Source: UBA4738 sp002413305
GTDB taxonomy: Bacteria; Actinomycetota; UBA4738
Length of the DNA: 36,906 bases
Assembly (NCBI GenBank): GCA_036847185.1
Contig: DAIUAM010000030.1
Location: 1 to 36,906 of the forward strand
Direction of reading: 5' to 3'
Shown piece by piece: positions 18,013-27,674 of the stretch (position 1 is its first letter; each line of letters starts with the position of its first letter). The notes under the pieces were generated by a model. The model worked only from the letters and a program-made list of their open reading frames with translations, ran no database searches and was not told where the DNA came from. A program made the translations under genes and the position numbers.

Positions 18013-19817
18013 ACTTCGACCCCCCGCTCGGGGCTACGCCCGTCCGGGACGGATGCCGGTTCCTGGTGTGGGCGCCTCTGGCGGGGTGGGTCGAGGTGGA
18101 GCTCGAACCCGACGGCCGGCGGGTGGCCCTGCGGGGCGCAGAGCGCGGCTACCACTCGGCCGAGATCGAGGGGGTGGCTCCCGGTACGCGGTACCGGTTC
18201 GTGCTGGGCGGCGATGGCTCCCTTCCCGATCCGGCCTCCCGATTCCAGCCGGAGGGGCCGCACGGCCCGTCGGAGGTCGTGGACCCGCGCTCCTTCGAGT
18301 GGCACGACGAAGGCTGGAGCGGCCTCCCGCTTGCCGAGCTGGTGATCTACGAGATCCATGTCGGGACCTTCTCCTCCGAAGGAACGTTCGACGGGATCGT
18401 CCCGCACCTCGACGACCTGCGGGAGCTGGGCGTCACGGCGGTCGAGCTGATGCCAGTGGCACAATTCCCCGGCGAGAGGAACTGGGGCTACGACGGCGTC
18501 GACCTGTTCGCCGTCCAGGACTCCTACGGCGGCCCCGACGGGCTGAAGCGGCTGGTGGACGCGTGCCACGCCCGCGGCCTCGCGCTGGCGCTGGACGTGG
18601 TGTTCAACCACCTCGGCCCCGAGGGGAATTACCTGGGCCGGTTCGGGCCGTACGTCACCGAGCGGTACCGGACCCCGTGGGGACCCGCCATCAACTTCGA
18701 CGGGGCGGGCAGCGACGAGGTCCGCCGGTTCTTCATCGAGAACGCGCTGCGATGGTTCGAGGAGTATCACGTCGACGCGCTCCGGCTGGACGCGATCGAC
18801 GGCATCGTCGACCTCTCCGCCCACCCCTTCCTGCAGGAGCTCGGTGAGGAAACCCGCCGGCTGGAGGCACGGCTGGGGCGGTCGCTGCTCCTGATCGCGG
18901 AAAGCGACCTGGGCGATCCGCAGGTGATCGAGCGGATCGAATGCGGCGGCCTGGGTCTGGATGGTCAGTGGTCGGACGACTTCCACCACGCCGTCCATGC
19001 GCTCCTGACGGGCGAGCGGAACGGGTACTACGGGGACTTCGGTTCGCGGGAGGATCTGGCGAAGGCGTACCGTCACGGCTATGTCTACGAGGGCGAGTAC
19101 TCGCAGTTCCGGGCGTGCCGTCACGGGGCCCCGGCGGCGAACATCCCCGCGGTGCGGTTCGTGGTGTTCGGCCAGAACCACGACCAGGTCGGGAGCCGGC
19201 CGCTCGGCGAGCGGCTGTCCAACCTGGTGGACTTCGAATCGCTCAAGCTCGCCGCAGGGTGCGTGCTGCTGTCACCATTCGTCCCGCTCCTATTCATGGG
19301 CGAGGAGTACGGCGAGCTCGCGCCGTTCCGGTACTTCGTGAGCCACACGGATCCTGGCCTGGTGGAGGCGGTCCGGCAGGGGCGCACGGCCGTGCTCACG
19401 GGCTTCGGGTGGCGGGGCGAGCCTCCCGACCCGCAGGCGGAGGAGACGTTCCGGCGGTGCAGGCTCGACCACGCCCTGAAGAAGAAGCAGCCACACCGAT
19501 ACCTGCTCGAGCTGTACCGCGAGCTGCTCCGGCTCCGGCGCGAGGTCCCGGCGCTACGGAGCCTGGCCAAGGAGGAGCTAGAGGTGGCGGTGGAGGGCGA
19601 GGTCCTCCGCCTCATCCGGCGGCACGGAGACGACGAAGCCACGGCCTTGTTCAACTTCGGCCGGGAGCCAGCCACGGCCCGGGCCTCGGGACGGATGCTG
19701 CTCGACTCCGCGGAGGAGCGGTGGGGCGGGCTTGGTGCACTGCCCGCCGGCGAGCCGGGGCAGGTCCGGCTGAGGCAGAGAGGCTTCATCCTGCTTCGGA
19801 GCTCGAACCGTGGCTGA
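18009..19817 (+). CDS. treZ: Maltooligosyltrehalose trehalohydrolase
   Basis: TreZ cleaves trehalose from the end of maltooligosyltrehalose made by TreY. About 602 aa if it begins at CTG 18009, which overlaps the glgB TGA (CTGA) and has GAGGT about five bases before. There is no ATG, GTG or TTG upstream in frame near this point. The first GTG (18066) would cut into the CBM48-like domain that starts with NFDPPLGATPVRDGCRFLVW. Catalytic residues: D261 in DALRLDAIDGIVD, E298 in LIAESDLGDP, and D392 in GQNHDQVGSRPLG. The IYEIHVGTFSSEGTFDGI block is typical of TreZ. It overlaps treX by 8 bp. Confidence 0.92.
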   Translation: MNFDPPLGATPVRDGCRFLVWAPLAGWVEVELEPDGRRVALRGAERGYHSAEIEGVAPGTRYRFVLGGDGSLPDPASRFQPEGPHGPSEVVDPRSFEWHDEGWSGLPLAELVIYEIHVGTFSSEGTFDGIVPHLDDLRELGVTAVELMPVAQFPGERNWGYDGVDLFAVQDSYGGPDGLKRLVDACHARGLALALDVVFNHLGPEGNYLGRFGPYVTERYRTPWGPAINFDGAGSDEVRRFFIENALRWFEEYHVDALRLDAIDGIVDLSAHPFLQELGEETRRLEARLGRSLLLIAESDLGDPQVIERIECGGLGLDGQWSDDFHHAVHALLTGERNGYYGDFGSREDLAKAYRHGYVYEGEYSQFRACRHGAPAANIPAVRFVVFGQNHDQVGSRPLGERLSNLVDFESLKLAAGCVLLSPFVPLLFMGEEYGELAPFRYFVSHTDPGLVEAVRQGRTAVLTGFGWRGEPPDPQAEETFRRCRLDHALKKKQPHRYLLELYRELLRLRREVPALRSLAKEELEVAVEGEVLRLIRRHGDDEATALFNFGREPATARASGRMLLDSAEERWGGLGALPAGEPGQVRLRQRGFILLRSSNRG

Positions 19818-21957
19818 CCTGTTCCGGATCTGGCCGGGCGCGCCGTACCCCCAGGGGGCCAATTGGGACGGGGAGGGGGTCAACTTCTCGCTGTTCAGCG
19901 AGCACGCCGAAGCCGTCGAGCTGTGCCTGTTCGACCACCCGTACGACGCGGAGGCCTCGCACCGCATCCAGCTCCGCGACCGGACCGACCTGATCTGGCA
20001 TTGCTACCTGCCCGACGCCAGGCCGGGGCAGCTGTACGGCTACCGGGTCCACGGACCATACGATCCGGGGCGCGGGCATCGCTTCAATCCGAACAAGCTC
20101 CTGCTCGACCCGTACGCGAAGGCCATCAGCGGGACCATCAAGTGGGACGACTCGCTGTACGGCTACACGATCGGCGACCCGAACGAGGACCTCTCGTTCG
20201 ACGAACGGGACAGCGCCGGCGGTATGCCGAAGAGCGTGGTGGTCGATTCGGCCTTCACGTGGGGCGACGACCGCAAGCCGCGCACGCCCTGGAACCGAAC
20301 GGTCATCTACGAGTGCCACGTCCGGGGGATGACGATGCGCCACCCGGACCTCCCCGAGGGGATCCGGGGCACGTACCTCGCGCTGGCCCACGACCCGATC
20401 ATCGACCACCTGCTCTCGCTGGGCGTCACCTCCGTGGAGCTGATGCCGGTGCACCAGTTCGTCGCCGACCGCCGCCTGGTCGACACGGGGCTCACCAACT
20501 ACTGGGGCTACAACTCGATCGGCTTCCTCGCCCCGCACGTCGGGTACGCCACCGCGGGGCGCGGCCATCAGGTGGACGAGTTCAAGACGATGGTGAAGGC
20601 GCTCCACCGGGCCGGTATCGAGGTGATCCTCGACGTCGTCTACAACCACACCGGCGAGGGGAACGAGCTGGGACCCACCCTCAGCCTGCGCGGGGTCGAC
20701 AACGCATCCTTCTACCGCCTGCAGCCCGACGACCCGCGGTACTACATGGACTTCACGGGAACCGGCAACAGCATGAACATGCTCCACCCCCGGACGATCC
20801 AGTTGATCATGGACTCGCTGCGGTACTGGGTCCGGGACATGCACGTCGACGGGTTCCGGTTCGACCTGGCCCCGGTGCTGGCCCGCGAGCTGTACGAGGT
20901 GAACCGGCTGGGGACGTTCTTCGACATCATCCAGCAGGACCCGGACCTGTCGCAGGTGAAGCTGATCGCCGAGCCGTGGGACGTGGGGCCCGGCGGCTAC
21001 CAGGTCGGCAACTTCCCGATCGGGTGGGCCGAATGGAACGGCAAGTACCGGGACTGCGTGCGGCGGTTCTGGCGGGGCGACCCCGGCCAGGTCGCCGAGC
21101 TCGCGTCCCGGCTCAGCGGCTCGTCGGACCTGTACGAGGCCGGCGGGCGCCGGACGTACGCCAGCGTGAACTTCGTGACCGCCCACGACGGGTTCACGCT
21201 GAACGACCTGGTCAGCTACGAGCAGAAACACAACGACGCGAACGGCGACAACAATCAGGACGGGTCGAACGAGAACTGGAGCCGGAACTGGGGCGCCGAG
21301 GGGCCGACGGACTCGGCGCGGGTCGGGCGGATCCGGGAGCGGATGAAGCGCAACCTGCTGGCCACCGTGGTGTTCTCGCAAGGCGTTCGGATGGTGCTCG
21401 GTGGCGACGAGCTCGGCCGGACACAGGGCGGGAACAACAACGCGTACTGCCAGGACAATGAGACGAGCTGGATGGACTGGCAGCTCGACCCCGAGGACGA
21501 GGAGCTTCTGCGGTTCACGCGCACGATCCTCCGGATCTTCCATTCGAACCCGGTCCTCCGGCGAAGGACGTTCTTCACCGGCCGGCCGATGGCCGATGGA
21601 GGAGTCAAGGACCTCACCTGGGTCCGGCCGGACGGTGAGGAGATGCGGCACGAGGACTGGCAGGACTCCGAGAACCACATCCTCGGCATGCTGTTGCACG
21701 GTCAGGCCACCGACGAGGTGGACGAACGCGGCCGGCCGATCTTCGGCGACACGCTGCTGCTGCTCCTGAACGGCGGATCGCGTTCGCGCTACTTCACCAT
21801 GCCGGGCGTCGAAGGCCAGGGGTCGTGGCAGGAGCTGGTGAACACCTCCCGGCCGGAGCTGCCGCGGCGGACGGTTCGCGCCGAGGGCGTCATGCTGGTC
21901 GCGCACTCGCTGATGCTGCTGCGCTTCGGCGACCCACCCGAGCTCGCGGTCTCCTAG
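19810..21957 (+). CDS. treX: Glycogen debranching enzyme (isoamylase type)
   Basis: 715 aa from GTG 19810. A GH13 debranching enzyme of the GlgX/TreX type that hydrolyses alpha-1,6 links and gives linear chains for TreY. The N-terminal CBM48 has GANWDGEGVNFSLFSEHAE (about 17-35). Next comes VIYECHVRGMTMRHPDLPE, then the catalytic D352 in DGFRFDLAPVLA, E388 in LIAEPWDVG, and D460 in TAHDGFTLNDLVSYEQKHN, with GGDELGRTQGGNNNAYCQDN after it. Placement between treZ and treY supports the name treX over glgX. treY starts at the next base after the stop. Confidence 0.94.
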   Translation: MADLFRIWPGAPYPQGANWDGEGVNFSLFSEHAEAVELCLFDHPYDAEASHRIQLRDRTDLIWHCYLPDARPGQLYGYRVHGPYDPGRGHRFNPNKLLLDPYAKAISGTIKWDDSLYGYTIGDPNEDLSFDERDSAGGMPKSVVVDSAFTWGDDRKPRTPWNRTVIYECHVRGMTMRHPDLPEGIRGTYLALAHDPIIDHLLSLGVTSVELMPVHQFVADRRLVDTGLTNYWGYNSIGFLAPHVGYATAGRGHQVDEFKTMVKALHRAGIEVILDVVYNHTGEGNELGPTLSLRGVDNASFYRLQPDDPRYYMDFTGTGNSMNMLHPRTIQLIMDSLRYWVRDMHVDGFRFDLAPVLARELYEVNRLGTFFDIIQQDPDLSQVKLIAEPWDVGPGGYQVGNFPIGWAEWNGKYRDCVRRFWRGDPGQVAELASRLSGSSDLYEAGGRRTYASVNFVTAHDGFTLNDLVSYEQKHNDANGDNNQDGSNENWSRNWGAEGPTDSARVGRIRERMKRNLLATVVFSQGVRMVLGGDELGRTQGGNNNAYCQDNETSWMDWQLDPEDEELLRFTRTILRIFHSNPVLRRRTFFTGRPMADGGVKDLTWVRPDGEEMRHEDWQDSENHILGMLLHGQATDEVDERGRPIFGDTLLLLLNGGSRSRYFTMPGVEGQGSWQELVNTSRPELPRRTVRAEGVMLVAHSLMLLRFGDPPELAVS

Positions 21958-24729
21958 TTGCGGGTCCCGGCCAGCACGTACCGCCTGCAGTTCAACCGGG
22001 AGTTCGGGTTCGAAGACGCCCGCGGGATCGTCCCGTACCTGGAAGCGCTCGGGGTAGGCGACGCGTACGCCTCACCCCTGGTGGCGGCCAGGCCGGGCAG
22101 CGAGCACGGCTACGACATCACCGACCCCACGCGCCTGAACCGGGAGCTCGGCTCGCCGCGTTCGTTCCGGCAGCTGGTCTCGGCGCTCCGATCGCGGAGG
22201 ATCGGGCTCCTGCTGGACATCGTCCCGAACCACATGGCCATGGACAGCGCGAACCCGTGGTGGATGGACGTCCTGGAGAACGGCCGGGCGTCCCGGTTCG
22301 CCACGTTCTTCGACATCGACTGGGAGGCCCCGGGGCTGGAGGGGCGGGTGCTGGTGCCGATCCTCGGCCGGCCGTACGGCGAGGCGCTGGAGCGCGGCGA
22401 GCTTCGACTGGTCCTGGATCCCGAGGGACTGCGCATCGCGTACTTCGACCACCGCGAGCCGCTCGACGTGGCGACGTACGGGGACGTCCTGCGCGACGCC
22501 CTGGGGCGCCTGCCCACCCGGGAGGGGCGGCCACTGGGTCGCCTGCTGCTGGAGGTCGAACGGCTCCCCCCTCCCCTCGCCACCGCTGTGGCCATCGAGG
22601 CGCGGGCCAGGGTGTCGCCATCCGTGAAGCGGCGGCTGTGGCGGTTACGCGAACGGGACCCCGCCACGAGGCGCGCACTGGACGCGACGATCCGCCGGTG
22701 GGGCGGGCGCCCGCGCGGCGTCGAAACGCTCACCCGGCTGGACTCGCTGATCGGCCGGCAGGTGTACCTGCTGGCCTACTGGCGGGCCGCGCCGGAGGAG
22801 ATCGACTACCGAAGGTTCTTCGACATCGCGGACCTGGTGTCGCTGCGCATGGACGACCAAGCGGTGCTCGACACGACACACGTCCTCCCTCTCCGGTTGC
22901 TGCGGGACGGGTCCGCCACCGGGCTGCGCATCGACCACGTCGACGGGTTGCGAGACCCGCTCGACTACCTGCGGCGCCTTCAGCAGCGGGCGGGAGGCGA
23001 CGTGTTCGTCGTGGTGGAGAAGATCCTGGCTCGGGACGAACGGCTCCCCGAGGACTGGCCCGTTGCGGGGACGACCGGGTACGACGCCATGCACGAGCTG
23101 AACGACGTCCTGATCGATGCGCGGGGCGCGGCACGGCTACGCGAGCTGGCGGCGCGCTTCACCGGCGACGGCCGGTCGTTCGAGGAGGTGGTGGCGGAGT
23201 CGAAACGGACGGTGATGGAGACGCTGTTCGGCGCCGAGCTCTCGCGCTTGTCGCGATGGCTACAGCGGCTGGCCCGCCTCGACATGCGCGCGCGCGACCT
23301 GACGTTGTCCGAGTTGCGCCAGGCCGTGACCGACGTGACGGCCGCGCTCCCCGTGTACCGGACGTACGTCCGGGCGGCGCCGGTCGGGCGGCAGGACCGG
23401 GAGCGGATCGAACGTGCGGTGCGCGACGCCGAACGGCGGACCGGCTCGGAGGGTGGAGCGTACGACTTCCTGCGCCGGGTGCTGTTGCTGGAACCCGCTC
23501 CCGGAGGGGCCGACCACCAGACCACCGACCGGCTGGGGTTCGTCCTGCGCTGGCAACAGCTCACCGGGCCAGTGATGGCGAAGGGCCTCGAGGACACAGC
23601 GCTGTACCGGGACGTGACGCTGGTATCGCGGGGCGACGTGGGCGGCGAGCCGGGCGGGGTGCCGTTCGACGTGACCGCGTTCCACCGGCGGGCACGGGCG
23701 CGGTTGCGCCGGTGGCCGAACGGGCTGGTGGCCACCTCGACACACGACGCGAAACGCAGCGAGGACGTCCGGGCTCGGATCGACGTGCTCTCGGAGATCC
23801 CGGACGAGTGGGGGGCGGCCGTCGAACGGTGGCGTCGATGGCACGCGGGTCTCCGCCGCGACGTGGATGGGGTCTCGGCGCCGGATGCGACCACCGAGCT
23901 GCTCCTGTACCAGACGCTGGCCGGGACGTGGCCGGCGGAGGGCCAGCCGGGACCCGCCTTCATCCGACGGATCCGCGGCTACCTGCGCAAGGCCGGGCGG
24001 GAGGCGAAGGTCCACACCAGCTGGATCCATCCGAACGAGGGGTTCGAACTCGCCGTCGACGCCTTCGTCCGAGGGGTCCTGGCTGGTTCGAACCGGAGGT
24101 GGCGCCGGGACTTCGCACCGGTGCACGAGACGGTGGCGCTGCACGGCGCGGTCAACGCGCTCGCCCAGACCCTGCTGAAGATCGCCGGGCCCGGCGTCCC
24201 GGACGTCTATCAGGGCACCGAGACGTGGAGCCTGCGGCTGGTCGACCCCGACAACCGCGTGCCGGTGGACTTCGACGCGCTGTCGAAGCAGCTGTCGGGG
24301 CTGGATCATGTCCCGGTCGCGTCGCTGCTGGGCCCGTGGCCGGACGGGCGCGTCAAGCTGCTGGTGACCAGCCGCGCGCTGCGGTTCCGGCGGCAGCAGG
24401 CCGAACTGTTCGCCTCCGGGTCGTACACGCCGCTGCACGCGAGCGGCCGGATGGACGGGCACGTGGTCGCGTTCGCGCGGCGCGCGGGGGATGCGTGGGC
24501 GGTCGCGGTGGCCCCACGGCTGACCGTCGGGCCGGGCCGGGGGCGATGGCCGGTCGGCGAGGTGTGGGGGCGTTCGGTGCTCCGGCTCCCCGACGGCGCG
24601 CCGGAGCGCTGGTCGAACGTCCTCACCGGCGAGGAGCTGTCGGTCTCCGGGGGCGGGCTGCCCCTGGCTCGAGCGCTGGCGACGCTTCCTGTGGCGCTGC
24701 TGACGGCGGCCGCCGGCGAGCCGGGCTGA
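21958..24729 (+). CDS. treY: Maltooligosyltrehalose synthase
   Basis: TreY converts the reducing-end alpha-1,4 link of a maltodextrin into an alpha,alpha-1,1 link. 923 aa from TTG 21958, immediately after the treX stop; the N-terminus RVPASTYRLQFNREFGFEDA is the family start, confirming the TTG. The barrel has DIVPNHMAMD, D326 in LRIDHVDGLRDP, E354 in VVVEKILA, and D597 in TSTHDAKRSEDVRARI. The long insertions typical of TreY are present (family size 720-950 aa). The last 107 bp overlap the 3' end of larE on the opposite strand. Confidence 0.95.
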   Translation: MRVPASTYRLQFNREFGFEDARGIVPYLEALGVGDAYASPLVAARPGSEHGYDITDPTRLNRELGSPRSFRQLVSALRSRRIGLLLDIVPNHMAMDSANPWWMDVLENGRASRFATFFDIDWEAPGLEGRVLVPILGRPYGEALERGELRLVLDPEGLRIAYFDHREPLDVATYGDVLRDALGRLPTREGRPLGRLLLEVERLPPPLATAVAIEARARVSPSVKRRLWRLRERDPATRRALDATIRRWGGRPRGVETLTRLDSLIGRQVYLLAYWRAAPEEIDYRRFFDIADLVSLRMDDQAVLDTTHVLPLRLLRDGSATGLRIDHVDGLRDPLDYLRRLQQRAGGDVFVVVEKILARDERLPEDWPVAGTTGYDAMHELNDVLIDARGAARLRELAARFTGDGRSFEEVVAESKRTVMETLFGAELSRLSRWLQRLARLDMRARDLTLSELRQAVTDVTAALPVYRTYVRAAPVGRQDRERIERAVRDAERRTGSEGGAYDFLRRVLLLEPAPGGADHQTTDRLGFVLRWQQLTGPVMAKGLEDTALYRDVTLVSRGDVGGEPGGVPFDVTAFHRRARARLRRWPNGLVATSTHDAKRSEDVRARIDVLSEIPDEWGAAVERWRRWHAGLRRDVDGVSAPDATTELLLYQTLAGTWPAEGQPGPAFIRRIRGYLRKAGREAKVHTSWIHPNEGFELAVDAFVRGVLAGSNRRWRRDFAPVHETVALHGAVNALAQTLLKIAGPGVPDVYQGTETWSLRLVDPDNRVPVDFDALSKQLSGLDHVPVASLLGPWPDGRVKLLVTSRALRFRRQQAELFASGSYTPLHASGRMDGHVVAFARRAGDAWAVAVAPRLTVGPGRGRWPVGEVWGRSVLRLPDGAPERWSNVLTGEELSVSGGGLPLARALATLPVALLTAAAGEPG

Positions 24730-25543
24730 GCTCGACCAGGGTGGCGTTCATGGCCCCCGGCCGGTAGCCGTCCGGGTCGATCGTCACCTCTGCCCATCCC
24801 ATCCCTCGGAGGTCGCGGACGAGCTTCGGGAGGCGAGGGTCCTCTTCGAGCCTCGGCACCTGATCCCGTTCGACCTCGATGGCCGCGCGGCCGCCATGAT
24901 GCCGGACCCGGACGGTCCCGAAGCCGAGCGCCCGGACGCGCGATTCGGCCCGGTCGATCCGCCGCAGCAGTTCGGGCGTGATGGGGACGCCGAACGCGAC
25001 GCGGGAGGACAGACAGGCCATCGCCGGCGTGTCCGCCGTCTCCAGCCCGAGCGCGTGGGCTGCTTCCCGCACGGCCTCCTTCCCCAGTCCCTCCTCCAGC
25101 AGCGGGTTCCGGACACCATGCTGGCCGGCCGCGCGGAAGCCCGGCCGGAAGTCGTCGGCATCGTCGGCGTTGGCCCCCGCCAGCACCACGGCGCCGGGGG
25201 CGATCAGGGTCTCGAGCACCGAGTAGAGCTCGGTCTTGCAGTGGAAGCATCGAAGCGCGTCGTTGCGCGCGTAGTCGGCACGTTCGACCTCCTCCGTCTC
25301 GACGGTCCGGAAGGCGACCCCCAGGGCGCCCGCCACGCGACGGGCCCGGGTGAGCTCCCCGCTCGGATAGCTCGGGGACAGCGCCGTGACCGCGGCGACG
25401 CGCGAGGACCCCAGGGCGCGCGCGGCGACCGCCAGCACGAGCGACGAATCCACCCCGCCGGAGAACGCCACCGCCGCGCTGCCCGCTCCGTAGCCGTGGA
25501 CACGCGCCTCCAGCCTTGCCAGGGCCTTCGACGCGGCGGTCAC
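24623..25543 (-). CDS. larE: ATP-dependent sacrificial sulfur transferase LarE
   Basis: 306 aa from GTG 25543, overlapping the larC stop (GTGA). LarE adenylates and thiolates the pyridinium dicarboxylate precursor of the nickel-pincer nucleotide. The PP-loop SGGVDSS is at 28-34, TPAMACLSSRVAFG at 172-185, with C177 at the position of the sacrificial Cys of Lactobacillus LarE (C176). C99 and C102 in LRCFHCK make three cysteines, which could instead hold a [4Fe-4S] cluster as in the iron-sulfur LarE class; this is inference. The C-terminus past MNATLVELSP is a 35-residue Pro/Arg/Ala-rich tail that is antisense to treY and not typical of the family. Confidence 0.9.
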   Translation of the reverse strand: MTAASKALARLEARVHGYGAGSAAVAFSGGVDSSLVLAVAARALGSSRVAAVTALSPSYPSGELTRARRVAGALGVAFRTVETEEVERADYARNDALRCFHCKTELYSVLETLIAPGAVVLAGANADDADDFRPGFRAAGQHGVRNPLLEEGLGKEAVREAAHALGLETADTPAMACLSSRVAFGVPITPELLRRIDRAESRVRALGFGTVRVRHHGGRAAIEVERDQVPRLEEDPRLPKLVRDLRGMGWAEVTIDPDGYRPGAMNATLVELSPARRRPPSAAPQEASPALEPGAARPRRPTAPRR

Positions 25544-26769
25544 GCTTCGGCGTCCTCGAACCGGAACGCGCGGGCGAGCGAAGCGGCCTCCTCGTGCACC
25601 TCCCGGACCGGCAGCCCTGTCCGTTCCGCCACCGCCGCCACGTCGTCGTGTTCGGGCTTGGCGCTGACCACGCGCCCGTCCAGGAGTCCGAGCTTCACCC
25701 GGACCAGCGACCCGCCGGCCACAGCCACGCTCTCCACCCGGCGTTCGAGCTCCGACCGCCGGACCCGGTGCGCGCGCACCCCGAACGTCGACGTCGCCTC
25801 GAAGAACGCGCGCCGGAGCCGTTGCTCGACGGCCGGCTCGCAGAGGGCGGACAGCGTCACCGCGGGGCGACCCTTCTTCATGATGATCGGCACGATCCAC
25901 GCGTCGAGGGCACCGGCAGCGAACAGTGCCTGCGCCGCGTCGGCCACGAGCTCCGGCGCGAGGTCGTCCATGTTCGCCTCGAGGACCACCAGTTCGCGCT
26001 CCGGGACGTCCGGCCCTGCGCTCCCTGCGCTCTCGGCACGATCGCCCACAAGCACCCGGACGACGTTGGCGTAGTCCTGCGGATCGCGATTGCCGGCACC
26101 CCAGCCACTCGCGCCCAACCGCATCTCCGGGATCCCCTCTGCCGGCCGGCCCAGGGCGGCGAAGATGGCAGCGGCGGTCGGGGTGACGGTCTCGCCGCGG
26201 CCTGCACTGCGCACCCGGAACCCGGAGAGGAGCTCCACGGTGGCGGGCGCCGGCAATGGCATGGTCCCATGCCCCCGCGGCCCGGGGATCGACCCTCGGG
26301 CCTCCAGCGGGATCGACGAAACCTCGACCCGTTCGACCTCCAGCGCCTCCAGCGCGGCCGCGACCCCCACCACGTCCAGCAGCGTGTCGTCGTCGCCCAG
26401 CTCGAACAGCAGCGGGTCGTCGTGGGCGTGGACGCGCGCTTCGGCGTCCCCGATCCGCCGGAGCACCCGCGCGGACCGGTCCTTGACCCGGGGTGGCAGC
26501 GAGGCCGGTCCGAGCCGCGCCAGCAGGTCGCCGATCGGCCTGGGCGTCAGCTCTCCCCCGGCCGGCGCCGCCGAGCCGGGAGAGATCGTCAGCAGACGCG
26601 CCCGCAGGCCGGCGCGTTCGACCTCCAGTGTGTCGATCACGAATCGCTCCGGGAGCACCGCCTCGACGGCGGCGCGGATCTCGCCGATGGGCGCCCCCGC
26701 GTCGATCAGCGCGGCAAGCAGCATGTCGCCGGCCGCGCCGCCGATCACGTCCACGTAGGCGATCGTCAT
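25540..26769 (-). CDS. larC: Nickel-pincer cofactor nickel insertion protein LarC
   Basis: LarC inserts Ni(II) into the dithiolated pyridinium mononucleotide in a CTP-dependent reaction. 409 aa from ATG 26769, overlapping the larB stop (ATGA). The N-terminus IAYVDVIGGAAGDMLLAALI is the family start. Histidine/acid-rich segments such as VHAHDDPLLFELGDDD (about 106-121) follow. The second half begins near LVVLEANMDDLAPELVADA. In Lactobacillus larC is split by a programmed frameshift into C1 and C2; here both parts are in one uninterrupted frame. Confidence 0.9.
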   Translation of the reverse strand: MTIAYVDVIGGAAGDMLLAALIDAGAPIGEIRAAVEAVLPERFVIDTLEVERAGLRARLLTISPGSAAPAGGELTPRPIGDLLARLGPASLPPRVKDRSARVLRRIGDAEARVHAHDDPLLFELGDDDTLLDVVGVAAALEALEVERVEVSSIPLEARGSIPGPRGHGTMPLPAPATVELLSGFRVRSAGRGETVTPTAAAIFAALGRPAEGIPEMRLGASGWGAGNRDPQDYANVVRVLVGDRAESAGSAGPDVPERELVVLEANMDDLAPELVADAAQALFAAGALDAWIVPIIMKKGRPAVTLSALCEPAVEQRLRRAFFEATSTFGVRAHRVRRSELERRVESVAVAGGSLVRVKLGLLDGRVVSAKPEHDDVAAVAERTGLPVREVHEEAASLARAFRFEDAEA

Positions 26770-27578
26770 GCGTGGCCTCCCCGCGCGATCAGCGCGGCCG
26801 CATAGCCGGCCCCGATGCCGTCGTCGATGCCGACGCACACCACACCCGGCGTGCACGACGAGAGCATCGCGAGCAGGGCGGCCAGGCCGCCGAACGTGGA
26901 GCCGTAGCCGACGCTGGTCGGACAGGCGATCACGGGACAGGTCGCCATGCCGCCGACCACGCTGGCCAGTGCGCCTTCCATCCCCGCCACCACCACGATG
27001 GCGTCGGCGGCGGCGAGGCGTTCGCGCACGGCGCCCAGCCGGTGGAGGCCGGCCACGCCGACGTCCGCCACGAGCTCGACGCCCGCACCCATCAGCTCCG
27101 TGGTGAGCATGGCCTCCTCGGCGACCGGGAGATCGGACGTGCCGGCGGTGACGATCAGGGCCGTCCCGGTCGGTGGCGATACCCCCCGCCGGAGCGCGAC
27201 CGCCTGGGCTCGCAGCCATTCGTCCACCTGCAACCCGGCCGCCAGACCCACCGTCCGGACGGCCTCCCGATGCGCCGAGTCGGCCCGACTGACCAGGATC
27301 GGCCCCACGTTGCCTTCGACCAGCTGGGCCACGATGGCGCCGACCTGCGACGGGGACTTGCCCTCGGCGAGCACGATCTCGCACTGGCCCTGCCGGAGCT
27401 CGCGGTGGTGGTCGACCTTGGCGAACCCGAGATCGGCGAAGGGGAGGTTGCGCAGCTCGCGAGTGGCCTCATCCACGGGCACGGTGCCGGCGGCGACCTG
27501 TCGCAGCAGCTCGCTCAGCTTCGCCTCGTACGGCGTTGCCGCGTGCGCCGCGGCTTCGCGGATGGACTCCCCGGCCAT
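26766..27578 (-). CDS. larB: Pyridinium-3,5-biscarboxylate mononucleotide synthase LarB
   Basis: LarB carboxylates and hydrolyses nicotinic acid adenine dinucleotide, the first step of the nickel-pincer cofactor. It resembles the PurE/AIR carboxylase fold. 270 aa from ATG 27578; ATG 27632 would add 18 non-family residues. Diagnostic blocks: LPFADLGFAKVDHHRELRQG, EIVLAEGKSPSQVGAIV, TAGTSDLPVAEEA, and VVAGMEGALASVVGGM then CPTSVGYGSTFGGLAALLAML. It is first of larB-larC-larE, all linked by 4-bp overlaps, and follows greA by about 96 bp. Confidence 0.92.
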   Translation of the reverse strand: MAGESIREAAAHAATPYEAKLSELLRQVAAGTVPVDEATRELRNLPFADLGFAKVDHHRELRQGQCEIVLAEGKSPSQVGAIVAQLVEGNVGPILVSRADSAHREAVRTVGLAAGLQVDEWLRAQAVALRRGVSPPTGTALIVTAGTSDLPVAEEAMLTTELMGAGVELVADVGVAGLHRLGAVRERLAAADAIVVVAGMEGALASVVGGMATCPVIACPTSVGYGSTFGGLAALLAMLSSCTPGVVCVGIDDGIGAGYAAALIARGGHA

Positions 27579-27674
27579 GCTCGGAGGGTAGCCCTCTTCG
27601 CCGTCCCCGACCATCGCCGATCCGCTGTTCATCTCGCCGGTGTCGTCCGTCGGAACGAGCTGTGTGCCGACGGG

